From contig NW_019211458.1 in assembly GCF_002443255.2 (NCBI RefSeq), positions 13,139,939 to 13,203,938 on the forward strand: a stretch of DNA of 64,000 bases, given 5' to 3'. How positions within the stretch are numbered: the first letter of the stretch is position 1; each line of letters begins with the position of its first letter. The position numbers and the translations under genes are program-made. This DNA is from Varroa destructor (Eukaryota > Arthropoda > Arachnida > Mesostigmata > Varroidae). Below, piece by piece: positions 1 to 13,455 of the stretch. A model generated the notes under the pieces. That model saw only the letters and a list, made by a program, of their open reading frames with translations. It did not search any database and was not told the DNA's origin.

Positions 1-1672
1 GGACAAACCAGCAATGAAGCTTGACCTGCGTGTACATGGTTTCTAAAGGTAACCAGACGCCAGCAGTAGGTAGTCAGTATGCTCTCTTTGGTAAATGGCT
101 AGTGGGTACTGTGCTGCAGATGATGAGGGGCATAGAAAGAAGCTCCAAAAGAGCCAAATACATTTCTCCGAATTGCAGAATTAAGCCGTATGAAAACCTA
201 TAGTCTATCGTTCGTTAAACTACCAAGTTGCATTGTCAGCTTGCGGAAGATTAGATTTATAGATTGAATATATATAGAGTATACTTGAGCAAGTGTATAT
301 TTACTCTTCAGTGCATATTCGTTGAGAAATTTATGTTTTGTCTATATACGTGTGAGTATAAAAAGTGTTTGTGTTTTCTTATCGAGTTTCCTCGATGCAC
401 TGTAGATTCTATCATTGGAAAGGATTGTTATCGAGAGATTTTGTCTGAGGGTTGATGTGATGGCTTTATTAACTGGTTCATCCGCCTGAGACTTTGTACC
501 CTATTTTGGACAGAATACATTAAGCATGAGTAGTAGACAAAAGTTCTCATATTATGGTAATTTGGTATTGAAAAAATCTTTGGCAGCATCCTGGTATAGC
601 GTTCTACATATCTTCCACTATTTAATTTGTCCTTCTTTTGTAAATGATATGCATTTACTTTATCTACTGTTTTCGATATTTGCTGATAAACTTGCACAGT
701 TGTTTTGAGTCAAGTAGATCTATTGTGTGTATTACACTTTTCCTTTATTGAGGTGTGTATCGTTTCACTTCCTGTATTTGTTATATTATATTATAGTAAC
801 TTTATTCAACTGACGTTCGCGTAAGAGCAGCGGTATCCATGAAGGCGGTACTCTATTAGCAACGCCAACTGTTTACTAAGCATTTTAGCTGTTTTATACT
901 AGGATACTTTGAAACGTCTATGCAACAATATAGCGGTTGCCCCGGTGTCAGCGTTCGTACAATTGACTAAAAAGCAAAGTTTTAGTGTAGCTGCACACAA
1001 GGTGACCCTGGTATCTGTTTGTAGTATAAACATCAATGACTTGAGATTTAGGCAGTTATAAGCTAGTAACCCAAATGAAATAAGACAATTTGGCTCCGAC
1101 TAAGTTCTGAATAGGTGATCGCCTAAATACCATATTGCATAGGTCTCTTTTTACAACATTCGATACTACATCTACAGCAGACTTAAATTCTATAGGATCA
1201 GTGTCTATACAGAGGTAGAGTACAATTCATGGCCGTGGTACGCTTTGCATAAACAATTCGAATACCTCAACAAGAAATTATTTTGGCTTCTCTAAAGCAA
1301 CGCTTTGCCCAAAAAATAAATACCCGATATAAAGTAAATACAAGCCGTTTCAGAAATAATCAAATTGTTATCGTTGCTTTCCTATCTCCACTATTAAATT
1401 ATGTTAAAGCTTTGCTTTTTTGTACATGACAGTATAATTATATATCAGAAACAGGTTAGTTTACCGTTTGTACTGCTTATTTCGTTCGCTCCATAATCGT
1501 TACATTTTTCAAAATTATTATTTCCTTTTCGTTTGCGAACGTATCATTCTGGCAAGTTAGAAAATTGTGCCAAGCAGGGGCAGATTTGCTCCACATATCT
1601 ACTATTATTGCTAGAAATGCGCAACAGTAAGAAAAACGTCTGGCATTATTCCGCTTCGCCCTGCGATATCTC

Positions 1673-1676
<4 letters not shown>
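1..1676. other. non-coding, nothing recognised
   Basis: A+T-rich sequence with only short chance frames (none above about 90 codons). I saw no splice-flanked exon, repeat copy or RNA gene on either strand. Confidence 0.6.
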
Positions 1677-1713
<37 letters not shown>

Positions 1714-1720
1714 CGATATA
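1677..1720. repeat. (TA)n microsatellite, imperfect end
   Basis: A pure TA run of about 14 units is followed by GTATATATCGATATA. The short frames crossing it, with alternating Tyr-Ile runs, are artefacts of the repeat. Length polymorphism and cruciform or breathing behaviour are expected of such tracts. Confidence 0.95.
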
Positions 1721-1978
1721 TCACTCAAGAAAGTGTCCTTCGATCCCATCGAAAATCTGTTTCGCCGACAGAGTGCTGCCTACTCTCTAAACAGTTTTTC
1801 CCGCCCTAGCTTCGGCCTTCTTTAGCTCCTAACAACGTTAGCAACAAACTAATTTTCGCAATTTTCCCACCATAAGAGCAATGTTGGCTGATATACGGAA
1901 GTTGGTCACCTCCTTCACATTTCCTGCCTATTAATTTCAACTATTCTTTAGTCCTGGATACCTCAATTGCACCTGAAG

Positions 1979-3200
1979 TCAACTAGGCCACGCTTTCTCA
2001 GCATCAAACCCATTCGTTTTCGAATGTACTAGGGCGGTGTTGCTGCTGGCCAAAGAAGTGATGTCGACGCTGTCATTGTCCTTTTCTCGAACATCAACTA
2101 ACGGCTTTCCGGGTTGGTAGCCTATTTGACGTGGCCTATTTGGCGTAACGTGAACGACAGGATACTCTCCTTTATCACAGGCACTCAGACCCACACACGT
2201 GCGCTTAACGGTTGGGCATACAGAGCAAACAACTTACATCGGCAGAGAGTCCTAGGAAGCCAGTGTTCCCGCCACTCAACGGTGGCGATAGCGAGAAGAG
2301 AAGGGCTCGAAGGAGTAACGGCGGCGACGACAGTGTCTTAGGGTCCAATATAGTGAGTCTATCGAGAAGAAGGAAGAGCATGGTTGCCAGCTGTTGGTAC
2401 CACCAGGAGAAGGACTCTACGCTCGGCGTAGAGGAAGACTTGCATCTAGACCTTCAAAAAGGCGACGGACTCACGTCTTCAACTCTTCCTGGCCTCTTAG
2501 TCTTGTTAATGTAATAACTGTATTACTTGCTCTATTACTACAGTTTCATACTTGCTCTTATATATATGATTTGAAGAGGTCAAAGGTGGGAAAGACGGGG
2601 GATGGAAGTAAGATGTTCATCATTTACAACGGAGGCACGCGTCTGAAGACTAAGCACGAAAACTCGGTAAGCAGGCCAGAGACGGCTGGAATAGGATTAC
2701 TAGTTTCCGCCATCCGCTGCCTGCAGGCAATATGTCGTGGCCGAGGACATCGGGAACCGTGGAATGGTTAAGCTTTGCGAATAAGGTGCTAGAGGATTTA
2801 TCATCTGTGTGCGGCGTCTATACCGTCGACGGCTGTCGGTTTTTGCCTATCTGTTGATAGGTGCTACGCTTAGAGTGCACTGGAATACAGCTTTCGGGTC
2901 ACCGGGTCTTCTCAGCTGAAATGAGGAAATGGACTGACGTTCTGGTCACGGCTGCAGCCGACAGAATTCCCGTCCGGATCGCCAATGCTCCCATGGAATG
3001 TAATTGCGATGTCTGGTAGCACTTAACCAACCAATTAGCGACCTCAGGGCTATAGAAGGCTAACACATATGCGGTCCCTTGGGGAAGAACGAGCAAGGGA
3101 TCGACGCATTGAAGAGTCGGTTAGTGGTCTTGATGTGTGCACCCTTCAATGAAAGGCTTCCTTCCGTTCGCTTTCCATTCATCGTGACAGCACCTCGAAA
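1979..3200. other. G+C-richer block with short uncertain frames
   Basis: Base composition rises clearly against the flanks and CpG is frequent. Three coding-like but unidentified frames lie here: 1979-2194 (-), 71 codons, hydrophilic; 2212-2771 (+), two overlapping frames rich in Arg/Lys, the second with a hydrophobic stretch near its middle; and 2899-3096 (-), 65 codons. On the minus strand a donor-like GTAAGT occurs near 2231. None shows a known domain. The block could be a promoter with 5' exons, an old transposon, or a CpG-rich remnant. I do not assign a gene. Confidence 0.3.
2415..2433. repeat. perfect 8-bp stem with 3-base loop
   Basis: Arms CTCTACGC (2415-2422) and GCGTAGAG (2426-2433) are separated by TCG. 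This one alone is near chance level. It is listed because the same geometry, a close inverted repeat with a 3-base spacer, recurs with much longer arms elsewhere in the window. Confidence 0.8.
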
Positions 3201-4523
3201 CAGAGAGGTAACGGTCGTACTAGAAGTGGAACACTGATGTCACATAATGGAAGAGAGGAGAAAACATACGCATAGCGTGGCGCATAGCATAGGTCATGAT
3301 GGAACGGGAACCGACATCGAATAACTGCGCGAATTAATATAACGGTATGTTTTATAACCTAGTACTGTGACTGGATGACTCGGTGAGTAACAATGTACAC
3401 GAGGGAGCAAGCGCAATGATAACGTCACTTTAGTGGTCAAAAGATGAGCAGGAAATTTTTTAGCTGCACAGAACCATGGCTAGCATTTTAGCTTAGAAAA
3501 GACTAAGGAAAGAGTAAATAGCGTGCCACTAGTTTTACATACAATTCCGATTTTATACCAGTGAAGGTTTATTAGAGCATGTGACGCTTCACGTTCATCT
3601 GTACATCAGGGATGTTCAAGAAGCATGCTAAAAAATGCACATTTTATCATGATCTAATTCTATCATAAGTTTAGAGCAATTGTACATATGCAGGTGATGT
3701 CCTATAACTAATTCGGTTCTATAATACTAATAGGTAAACCGTTATTATTTACAAAATATAATTCAGACATCGTATTTGCGTCCAATTTCGTGAAACAACG
3801 ATGCACGTATTCTAAACGTTGTCTGTTGTGTTTGACATTATAACTGCACGACCCTTAGCTACGCTGTCTTCCCGTCGTATGCCGTCTATGAGACCAGATG
3901 CATCGCAAGTTTCATTTATACCAAAAATACGTTTTCTATAGCAGTCTGAGCCGGGCCGTCCTATTCTACTAAGTTGTTCAATCTATTATGAAGTTAAGTT
4001 TTATGAAATTTGAACTTGAACTAATAAGCCAAGCTACTGAAACACGAAACTGGTGCGGTTCTGCTTTTCTGTTTCAGTCTAAAGTCACTAGATATGTATG
4101 CACGACGACGTTTTCTGGGGAACGTCTCCTACACGCATGAGAGTGCACGCATGGAAGCAGATTATTAATATTTTCGATGAACTGAATTGACATTTAAAGA
4201 TGCGTTGTTTTCTCGTGCTTAGCTAGCATTTTACGGGTACTTACTTATCATCGATATCGACTCATAAAGCACTGAGATTAGGCTGTGTCGGAGAGAAGAC
4301 GCTAAACCCAATCTGCGCAAATCTGGCGTGCAGTAAACACAAATGGAAAATTACCGGTTGTTTGTTAAATAACGAAAAGGACAGTGAATAGCCTTCTTCT
4401 GTATTTAGGTTAAATGCTGAATTCAATCATCGTACGAATTTCTTATACCGAAAAAAAATTGAGAAGTCCCTTTGAGTCTATAGTTATATAGATCGTGCAT
4501 CCATTTTCAAGAAAATTTTTCAA
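3201..4523. other. non-coding, nothing recognised
   Basis: A+T-rich sequence without frames above chance length. I see no repeat or RNA gene. Confidence 0.55.
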
Positions 4524-4549
4524 GAAAAAAAAAGAAAAAAAAAAAAAAA
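4524..4549 (+). repeat. A-rich tract
   Basis: Twenty-five A residues interrupted by one G. It lies about 80 bases upstream of a plus-strand tRNA-like sequence. It could be the A-tail of an upstream retroposed copy or a simple homopolymer; no source element was recognised. Confidence 0.9.
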
Positions 4550-4623
4550 GTGGTGTGCGCGGGCGTTCGTCGTAGTATCATCGGCAAAATCAATTTGATT
4601 TAGCTATTACTACACGCGATTAA

Positions 4624-4682
4624 ATAGGGACCGCATAGAGTTGGCGTCTGACTGTATACAGGTTCAAACGCCACTCATGGCT
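4624..4682 (+). repeat. tRNA-like remnant (possible SINE head)
   Basis: CGCATAGAGTTGGCG resembles a tRNA A box (D-arm). It is followed about 20 bases later by CAGGTTCAAACGCC, which resembles a B box (T-arm, consensus GGTTCGANTCC). The spacing is shorter than in a functional tRNA and no acceptor stem closes around it, so a working tRNA gene is unlikely. A degraded tRNA-derived SINE head or tRNA pseudogene fits better. No A/B-box relic this short can be assigned to an isotype. Confidence 0.35.
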
Positions 4683-5914
4683 ACAAAACAAACCTCAGAG
4701 TAAATCATACAACAGGAATACCATCTGGCTTATTTACAAGCGCATTTCAAGTGTGGATAGATCATAGTAGAATTAAGACAAACAAAAATACCGTGCAGTG
4801 CCATATACCACTTATGCATATACAAATTGTGTTATGTTAAGCACACGAGATGAGAGCATTGGCCAAACTCGAAGAGTTTGCCGCTATTCCCTATCATCTA
4901 TTAGCCACTGAAACACGCATATAGCAATGCCACAAATCTAAAATCTGCAAGTTGCGTAAATGGTAAGGAACGTTTTTCCTGCACGGCTAGTGAATCCTAC
5001 GATTCGTGTAACATATGGGGTTAAAATGTGCGCTAACGCTATACAGTCAGTAGAATCAATTGGGCAAGTGCGCCTATTTCTATTTTTGATTTGTATTACT
5101 AAATTCTTCAAGGCGACATGGGCAATGGAAGCACTGCAAAGATACGGAGCGTGATTTAGATATTCGTAGCTTTAAAAGTCGCTTGAATCCTTTGGCAAGA
5201 CAATCGTTATGACCTTTTTTTAATAGTGTCGGATAGTATTATATTTAGCCTAATAGTATTTCGAAATTATAGACACTTTCATGTACCCAAGTAAGTGGGA
5301 TAAACATTCTAAAGATATACATACGTATGCAGATGCACGATAGCAAGCAAGGTGATATACGTACACTTGCATGTACACATAAACACGGGTGTTAATTCAT
5401 GTTTGTCCACCAAAGCAGTAAGCTGCTTGAATGGTTTTTACACTTACTTCAATTTGTCAATTGTAAGTAAAATTGTTGTAAAAACGTAGGTTCTCAGTCG
5501 CGACTTAAAACGGCTCGCTTTGGCATTACTGAGAAAAAAAACGGAACAGTTTGTTTGGCGCAACGAAGAAAATTCTAAGGTTATGATTAAACATCCAACA
5601 CATTTTTGTCTGAACTAGCCACGACCTGAGGATCCTAAGCAGGTTCGGCCTACATGGTCGCCGGGAAAAAGGCAATATCTCGTGACTATAACAGGTGTTT
5701 AACTCGAAAGTGGTGGATTCTTTCAGCGAAGCTTCAGTCAACTCTGTCGGAAGCCATTTCGATCACGAATCATTTTAGGACTTACATTTGAAGCATATAT
5801 GAATTAGTTTTTCTGGTATAACTCTAAATTTGTTGTTTGTAACTGGCATTGCTAGAAATTAACACAAGCGGAGGTATCTGTTCAAATGACCAACCCTACA
5901 GTGCCCCCGGACAA

Positions 5915-5930
5915 AAATAATAATAATAAT
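5915..5930. repeat. (AAT)n microsatellite
   Basis: Five AAT units preceded by a short A run. Confidence 0.9.
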
Positions 5931-7274
5931 GCAGTCATTCGGCGCGCATTTTTTATTAAAATACTTTGTATTTCGCCTTGAATAGTCCTATACCTTTACA
6001 GATATCAAAAACAGCACTGAATTTTCATCAACATTTCGCCATGTTAACGAAAATACGATAAATGCATTATAATACTGATTTCGTAACGAATATTTTCTTT
6101 TCAAGTTTAAGCATTTACAAAATTTTCGTGGCGTAACAAATACCTTAACTATTCTAGACTTGAATTCAAATAACCTGGAAAGATCACCAGTATTCCTTGT
6201 CGTATGGTAATTTAATGCATTTTTGAAACAGGGAATTGACATAAACCTGGAAACGTAAACACTGTGCTGTAAGAGCTTTTATCAGCCGAGATCTAACATA
6301 GGTTGTCGGTAAAGAAACCACAAAGGAAAAAGGCCGTAGGCAAATCGGGCCACGACAGGACCGTCATTCTGTATGCAAGATTAACTCACTTCGTAAGCAG
6401 CAATAACTAATTTCTAATGCGAATGTAACGCAGAACAGGGGAACAATGTTTGCATCCGTTTCTCGGCTAGTCTTTTTACGGAAAATAATGTTCCATAAAA
6501 ATAATTGGATATATACATGCGACATAAGCTGACACACAGGATCCAGTGGAAGAGATAGACTGAAGGCGTATACAAGGAGACGGCCGCAAAACAGGTCCAT
6601 GGCTGACGATAGTTCGGCTGAGATTTAACAAAAGCGAGTGGTAGCGTTTCAACGAAAGGGTGAAAGGAACAGATACGAAAAAAGCACATAGTGTCGTACC
6701 GAGCTGTTAATACTCAGCAGACCTCAATTTCTCCTAGCAGGCATATGAGTGGGTTAAAAGGCTTATATAGTTTCTACAAGGCTATCGTTGGTCATCCGTT
6801 CTGACCAGAAAATTCAAGTATGCAAAATGGCAATAGTCACACGAAGTCAATCTGTGTAAAAGCTCTCTGAGGTTTTGCGTCAGTTTTATATCAAACGCTG
6901 TAAACATATTGGGTGCATCCCCTCATGGTACTGAATTAATAAACGTAATCTATAGCTTTAGGCACAGTCGAAAATTAGCTGACTGAATAAGCCATTAATT
7001 AACAAAAAAACGACAGTTTGTTACGAGTTTTGTTATTTGCACAACGAGTACAGGCTGCAGGGCAGAACAGTGAGCCTTTCGAACATGAAACCTAAATAAG
7101 TTTTTAAAGACAGGGATTAACAAGTTTGGGAAATTAACTAATCGGTGTTTTGGATTATTTTGGGGAGACGGGTTATAACTTGAGTGTCTGCATAGCTAAG
7201 ATATGTCGTGATCGTTATGTTCATTTTGTACTGTTAGTAGCTTCAATCACCAATGTACACAATCATCATTAATG

Positions 7275-7311
7275 CACCAGGTTTTCTGCTCGTATTAAGC
7301 AAAGCCTGGTG
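7275..7311. repeat. close inverted repeat
   Basis: The arm at 7275-7285 pairs with 7301-7311 at 10 of 11 positions around a 15-base spacer. Further pairing inside the spacer (CTGC with GCAA) needs one bulge. Confidence 0.75.
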
Positions 7312-8963
7312 AAATAAGATTTGAAATAACCTGTATGTTTACTGACAGCTCCGCCTCTACAACAGCGTCAGACCTGTTGAAAAGCCTAGTAGAGGGTTTA
7401 CAACAACATGCTTGTGCGGTCAGTACGCTATCTAGAAATGGATTGGATATTATATGACGTCTTTTTTCAACTAGTTCATAGTAGGGCACAGTTACTGTGA
7501 TATATTTCGAGCGACATCATTTCCGCAAAAGCTGGCATCCGAATCAATCTAAGACGAATCGTATAAACTAATATGCTAAAAACATATGAGTAGATGAAAC
7601 CCAAATCTCCTCGTATGCAACCAAAGTGCCACCGTGTCAGCCTTCTCCCATAACGCTGTGCGAAGAACAATGAAAAAATTAAGCTAATTGAAGGAGTACC
7701 GTGTTTTGCCCTATAGGTGGCATGGCCCTTGAATAAAGACTACCGCTCACATAATGTACAAAGGTAAATTCTATCACTTCAAAGAGTAATAACAAACATA
7801 TTGTTATTGAACATCTAAGTGTATCTAGCTGAGTCATCGGGTATACGACACTTGTACATATGTGAGAAATTACAAGAAGAGTTTACTGTTTTTTCGAACG
7901 ACGCAGACGCGAGCACGGCCTGCATACTCACATCTGGGTGTGTCGAATGATGTGAAGAAACGCCGTTCATTCAACCGCTGTCCGATAGACTGAGTTTGCA
8001 CGTCCTGCCGACATGGGACGGTGACTGGTATAGTTCGCCTGACGGCTAAGCAAATCTTTCGCCTGAGTTGTCATCCTAACCGACATATTGTCAGTGCAAT
8101 GTATGAGAACTTCACGGCGTAACAGCTGCTCCTGCTTGAAAAGGACGTGCCTCCATTCACATTTACATAAGCTCGGAAATTCATCATCTTAGAGACGTAT
8201 ATTTTTTTCGAACATAAACTGTCGCTTAAAGAATGGTTGTTTTCCGCCGTGCTTATGACTAGATCGTGATCCTATACCGTCTTTGCACAATAAGCTGACG
8301 AATGGGCCAATAAGTCCGTGGGTCAGGCAAGTCGTTGCTTGTCTGTTGATCAATAATTAAGGTAGGTGGCGGTTCTATAGTCAAATAGGCATCACTTTTA
8401 ATGGGAATGCCGGCCAGTAGCTCTAAATAGTACTACGCTGGTAAAAAGGGTAATGGATGGATAAAAATAGCCTCGACTTGAATCTACCACTCCGTCTAGA
8501 AACCAAAAAAATATTCTGCTAAGCGTTGTGAGGGCTCAATACGTTACCTAAAATCTAAAGCTAGAAGACGCAACCCTAATATGCTATGTTCAATTAATAC
8601 CAACGCATTGCTTTGAATTTAAAATTTATAAGCAATGTATAAATAAAAGAACATGTGCAAACTTTATTGAACAAACAATTAACGACAAGCTTAGATACTC
8701 CAAAGACGGAATGATTATTTTGTGTTTTTTTTTTGCAAAACGGTTGTAATAGTCGAGTTTCCTTCCTTTTTTGTGAACTTAACGCTACCGTGACCCCTAC
8801 TGGTTTCGATTTTGCTCTACATACAGAGGGTGAGGAATTATCTATGCGCAAGAACTTCACTTCCTCGTCACACTCTTTCTAACACCACCCGACAATCTTT
8901 GAACCGTGCACCACAAACTGGTGAGGGAAGAAGGCGGAAAGCGAAAGACGTTAAAAGCAATCG

Positions 8964-8979
8964 ATCATCAGATGGCGCC
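8964..8979 (+). promoter_or_regulatory. CTCF-like motif, forward
   Basis: CATCAGATGGCGCC matches the core of the animal CTCF site (CCASYAGRKGGCRS) at most positions. The site lies in a G+C-richer pocket (about 8.8-9.05 kb) that also holds a 73-codon basic frame of no recognised family. Motif identity is seen; binding is inference. Confidence 0.35.
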
Positions 8980-9022
8980 TTGAGCGCAACGTTCCTATCA
9001 GCCATAGCCATCTGGGGTTGTT

Positions 9023-9037
9023 GCACCATCTAGCGGC
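9023..9037 (-). promoter_or_regulatory. CTCF-like motif, reverse
   Basis: Read on the minus strand this is GCCGCTAGATGGTGC, again close to the CTCF core. It faces the forward motif about 45 bases to its left, so the pair is convergent. Two matches in one pocket are more persuasive than either alone, but both remain motif calls. Confidence 0.35.
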
Positions 9038-9506
9038 TGGAAAAATTCAAAGCGAGTCGAAACTAATACTGTCATGACACACGAGAACAAGCGAAGAGAA
9101 AGCTTTTCAAACAATTTTTTTCCTCGGGGGCATGAGGTGACCTGATTCGATACGAAAAAGTAAAGAAAACTAGGCGGTTTAAGAACTAAGTTATTCATTC
9201 CATTCGGAGCTGACTCTGTTCACAGGAATGAAATCAGTATGAGACCTGATAAATTAAACGGTTAAAATAGTCATCGTAAGCGATTAGGTTCATAGGAGAA
9301 ACGCAAATACAATGTGAAATAATATAGATGCTAGCGGTAGATATTCTATAAGCTTCGATTTTCTACACATTTTATGGAATTTCTTTATTAGCTAATCTAT
9401 GAAGTAAATTTTTTTTTTTGTTATGCTTAAATCATTATTCATTGGACGTGAGAACAGAATAAAACGTCCTTCATGAAGCTTTCACAGGGTTAGCTTTTCC
9501 AATTAG

Positions 9507-9538
9507 TTTTTTTTTCTTTTTTTTTTTTTTTTTTTTTT
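9507..9538 (-). repeat. T tract (A tail on minus strand)
   Basis: Thirty-one T residues with a single C. If it is a retroposon tail, the element would lie to the right on the minus strand; nothing recognisable is there. Confidence 0.9.
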
Positions 9539-12500
9539 GCAATTAGAGTATCCATACAAGGTTAGTTCTTAAAATCGAATCGATATTGCAGCATCGCTAG
9601 GAGCCTTTTACGATTAGAAAGGATAGTCCTAGTAAGCTCTAAGATTTATGACTTACTTATGTACGATTAGTTGCTCAAGTTATAGTTTCAGGCCAGTGTT
9701 TAAATATTTCATTAAGAGAACATCGAAACTTTGAACATATCGCTAAAATACATAATGTTTTCGGCAAAAAAAGATCGTCACTTATTTTTACTATATGATT
9801 GTTAGTCTGTCGTTACAGACAAACAGTTATAACATGAAATTCAAAATCCTCAGCAATACCTGCTGATTTGGAGAACTACTCACACAGATTAAGACTATTA
9901 GTAGATAACATAGTTTTTGCCAAACGTATTCATATACGCTATCTTTGAAACTGTCTCAGTTCTAGACATAGCGGACACCATTGTTACACAAAACCGTTTC
10001 ACACCACTTGAATTATTCCAGGTTCGATATCCCTTCACAGGCTGAACAATGCTAAAGCAATTCATCTAGCTTTAAATGAAATTACGAAGCCAATTCGTGC
10101 ACGTGCATGTAGCTGCACGAGTCCAATGTCAAACATAATTAAGCAAGCTTGATTTGTTGAAGCATTTCAGCAATCAATTAAAGCAGGTATATTGATACCT
10201 ATCCCTTGAACACTATTCAGAACGTTAATACAATAACTATCTTCCTGAAATTTGACGAAGACATGTTTAGGCGGGAGTGGTACGAGCATATCCTTCGATG
10301 AGCTGAAGTGGCTGTCATAATTCTGAGTGCGGATAGTGGTTTTTGCCGATACCGAACAGTTTTTGAATTTTCGAGACGAGCTTCAGATAAACTCACACCG
10401 AATCCAACGCGGTCTGCTTGGCTGACTCAGTTAGTGTTGTTAACATTGTTGTGTGAGGCAATAAAACGTACGAAATTAGTAAAATTGTAATTAATTGAAT
10501 AAATACATACGCCATTAAGTGCATATCTTGTTGTCAATCGGTTTTCCTCATAAGATCAAGGAATTATCTCTTCCCGTTAGCATAAATCAAATAGTATATA
10601 GAATATATATAGTCCGCCGATGATTCTGCATCCTGTAATATACAGTACTAGCCCAAGCCATCGTTACGACATTTCTAGCGAAAAATGAAGATATCTCTTT
10701 GTTATGCATAGTAGTCTGTCTGATTGATTGATGATCAGCTTCCCTCGGTGGAGACCCTTCAAGAAGGGATGTGGCAAAAAAGCAATTTTGTTTGACCACT
10801 GAAGTCTGGATCTCTACAATAATTATTCAAAATTTCGCATTATGCACTTGTCGCTATCGTCACACATTTAGATAAAGTTAAGCTAGGTTATTTCCAACCC
10901 GTACATATTGGTAACTATTTTCCACAGAGACAATGTATCTTCGCAAAAAACGTGGCGTAGAGTTGTCTACCTAAGGTGTGAAACGTTCTCTTTATATTTT
11001 TTGGCTTACATCTACTATGTTACAAATGGGGCGACAGCAATGGCCAGACTGACAGATATCACTTGCTCTGATACATATAGCGGCGCGTTCGGCGTCGGCG
11101 AAAACGGCACCACTTGTCAAGCATGCACGAGTAGCATTGCAAAGCTAGTATCCTTGAAAATCATAGAAATTCAAAAAACCTCTCTAGGTGGATGTTTCTC
11201 AAACTACCTCAAAATACCTTGATAAATTTTATGAAATAAATTGTCGCATAAAGGACTCTCATGGGCTCCACCAAGCGGCTAATTTCTAAACATTTACGGA
11301 AATGCTTCACTTCATAAGATCTGCATAAATTATTTTTGGAACATGATCATTACACAAATAATTTGAAGTGCATTTAATTAAGAAATGAGTCGAATGTCTG
11401 CCTGAGCTCTTCGCTGTACCGGTACCGTTGCCGTTCCGTTCACGATATGAGCCGGGCATTTAATTTTGAAGCAAATCGTCCGTTAATTATCGACGGTATC
11501 ATCATTGTTTGCCGACTTCCTATGCAAGAAACTGGTGTCTTATAAAGTTATTTGTGTTTCGCTCTACCATAAAACGACACTTAGTGAATTAGGCGGACCA
11601 GAGAAATATTTGAAATTGTCAGTTCTGCTTTGTATAGCAGAAGTCTTATTAGACCACGTCGATTGTAGTAGTACACTTTAATGATGCCTGTTTTTCTACA
11701 TTTGGATATCGTCGATTGAATAAGCTTCCATGTCGGCAGCATACTTTCAAGGCTCTTCTATTAAGCGTTTGTTTAACAAATCCTTATCAAAGGAGTGTTA
11801 GCAAAAATCATACGTTTCGTTTCCTGATTTATACTTTTTTTTTTTTATGTAGTTTCTTGTATCAAGACAAAATAAATCTATCGTATTTTCTGCTGTATGC
11901 AAACGGAGTAAAGGAAATGCAGCTACTTGGTTGTTATCGGACTGTTATAACCAGACAAAGGCTCACGCTGCGATTCGATGGATGAACGGATTTTTGTCAG
12001 TTACTCGAGAAAAATAATATGTCACGTGTCAGAGAATATACCGTGTATGATTTGCAAACGCTGATATTTCATCACCAGAAGCGAAAGGTAGTTGTAGCCG
12101 AGTTGTGACAGTTGAAATAGAAAATGGATGAATGACTGCATTGTAAATGAAAAATTGAATTAGCAGATGACGGCAGTGGGTTAACGGAGCGAGCCCGCTT
12201 TATTCAAAATGCTCCCGCCAAAAAGGTATTGCGCCAGTTACAGACGGGTGTTTCGCGTTGTCCTATAAATCCATTGTACTGCTCAACGACTAACGGAGTT
12301 CTCCTAGTGACCCCTTTCCGTTTGAGCCGATGATAATAGTGAGTCCTTTGTCAGTCTGCTGAGGACACGCAGAGAAATTCGTTCGTATTTTGCGTGAATA
12401 GATGAGTGTCGTGGCTAGATCTGAAAATGATATATAGCGTTAATATTTAGAGAGGCTGACATTGTGTGCGTGGACATGTAGGACGGAACGAAAAACATCT

Positions 12501-13370
12501 CATGAGATGCATCATACAGATATGTACCAAGCAGTAACGTGCAGCGATATTGCAATCTAAATGTCACAAAAAAAAAGATATGAAGAAATGATGTTCTTCT
12601 GGAGCCGGAGCTTTATCAATGGAAAACCAGGTTAAGAAGTGGGATGTTGAGATCTTGAAGTTATTATTGCAATGGGAAAAAAAATGATTTATTGCTATCT
12701 ACAGGAAAAAATATAGGGGCTTGTTTATTATAGACTGATTTTTTTCGAAAAAAAAAAGATGATTACGCTATTACGGTTTGAATAGGATTGATATCATTAT
12801 GGAGTGGATCTTTACTAATCTACAATCGGTACGACATATTATTTTCAGTCCCGTGAGTAATTGCCACTAAAGACCTAGCGAGGCGTCAAAACGTAGCTAT
12901 TGGAATATGTTTTTTTATTTTTCGTTTCAACATTGAAGGCTGAGATCGAAATGACCATTGACTGAAAGGGCCTAACTCGCCATGTGGTTATTAGTTATAC
13001 GTCCGGGCAATTAAAGACTAGTATCTACATACGCATATTTGAAGGTATTTCGGTTCTTATTATTGTGAAAAAAAAAAAACTATTTTGATTTAATCTTGAA
13101 AAAATAAAATTTGCAGGTCGAAGCGTAAACACAACCAGTATTTCACTGAAACACGACATTTCTATCATATAATTACCAATTTGGATAAAATCTTGCTAGC
13201 TATTCAATAGAAATAGTGAACTGATTGGATCATATGGTAATACGTCATAGAATTTTAAATAGGGCACCGTAGTAGTAAATAGGTGCCGTGAAGTTATAGT
13301 CACCTCTATGTTTCGAGTTTTACGTTCGGTATCGCTGTTAGGCATTCTGTCAGACAGACGGCGGGCTCTC
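9539..13370. other. non-coding, nothing firm
   Basis: A+T-rich sequence. A richer pocket at about 12.16-12.44 kb has a 59-codon stop-free plus-strand stretch and an acceptor-like TTAGCAG before it, but its frame stops before the nearby GTGAGT. I therefore do not call an exon. A B-box-like GGTTCGATATCCC at 10021 has no A box. Confidence 0.5.
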
Positions 13371-13379
13371 AGTGTGAGA

Positions 13380-13455
13380 TGAAGTCTGTTTATGGCCGGG
13401 TTCGAACCTGCACCAAGTTGTAGCTGTTACCTACTGCCCGAGCTTCTGTAAGCAT
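13380..13455 (-). repeat. tRNA-derived SINE-like remnant
   Basis: On the minus strand an A-box-like GGGCAGTAGGTAAC is followed by a clear B box, GGTTCGAACC. Downstream comes GGCCATAAAC, which is also seen (as GGTCGTAAAC) just after the B-box-like site of the 25.7-kb remnant. A shared tail beyond the B box suggests copies of one family rather than two independent tRNA relics. The A-to-B spacing is too short for a functional tRNA. Confidence 0.4.

Larger units (their letters stand above)
4683..8800. other. non-coding with minor repeats
   Basis: This stretch holds an (AAT)n run at 5915-5930 and short chance frames. One stem-loop is listed separately at 7275-7311. A small 7-bp stem with loop GAA lies near 4862-4878. 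I recognised no gene or transposon domain. Confidence 0.5.

Noticed and set aside
1477..1790. 85-90 codon frames on both strands across the TA repeat
   Set aside because: Open only because alternating TA units encode Tyr-Ile runs without stops.
10018..10034. B-box-like GGTTCGATATCCC
   Set aside because: No A box or cloverleaf partner upstream; not a tRNA.
12167..12338. Possible internal exon with acceptor-like TTAGCAG and donor-like GTGAGT
   Set aside because: The only long open frame stops just before the donor; the other frames are closed.
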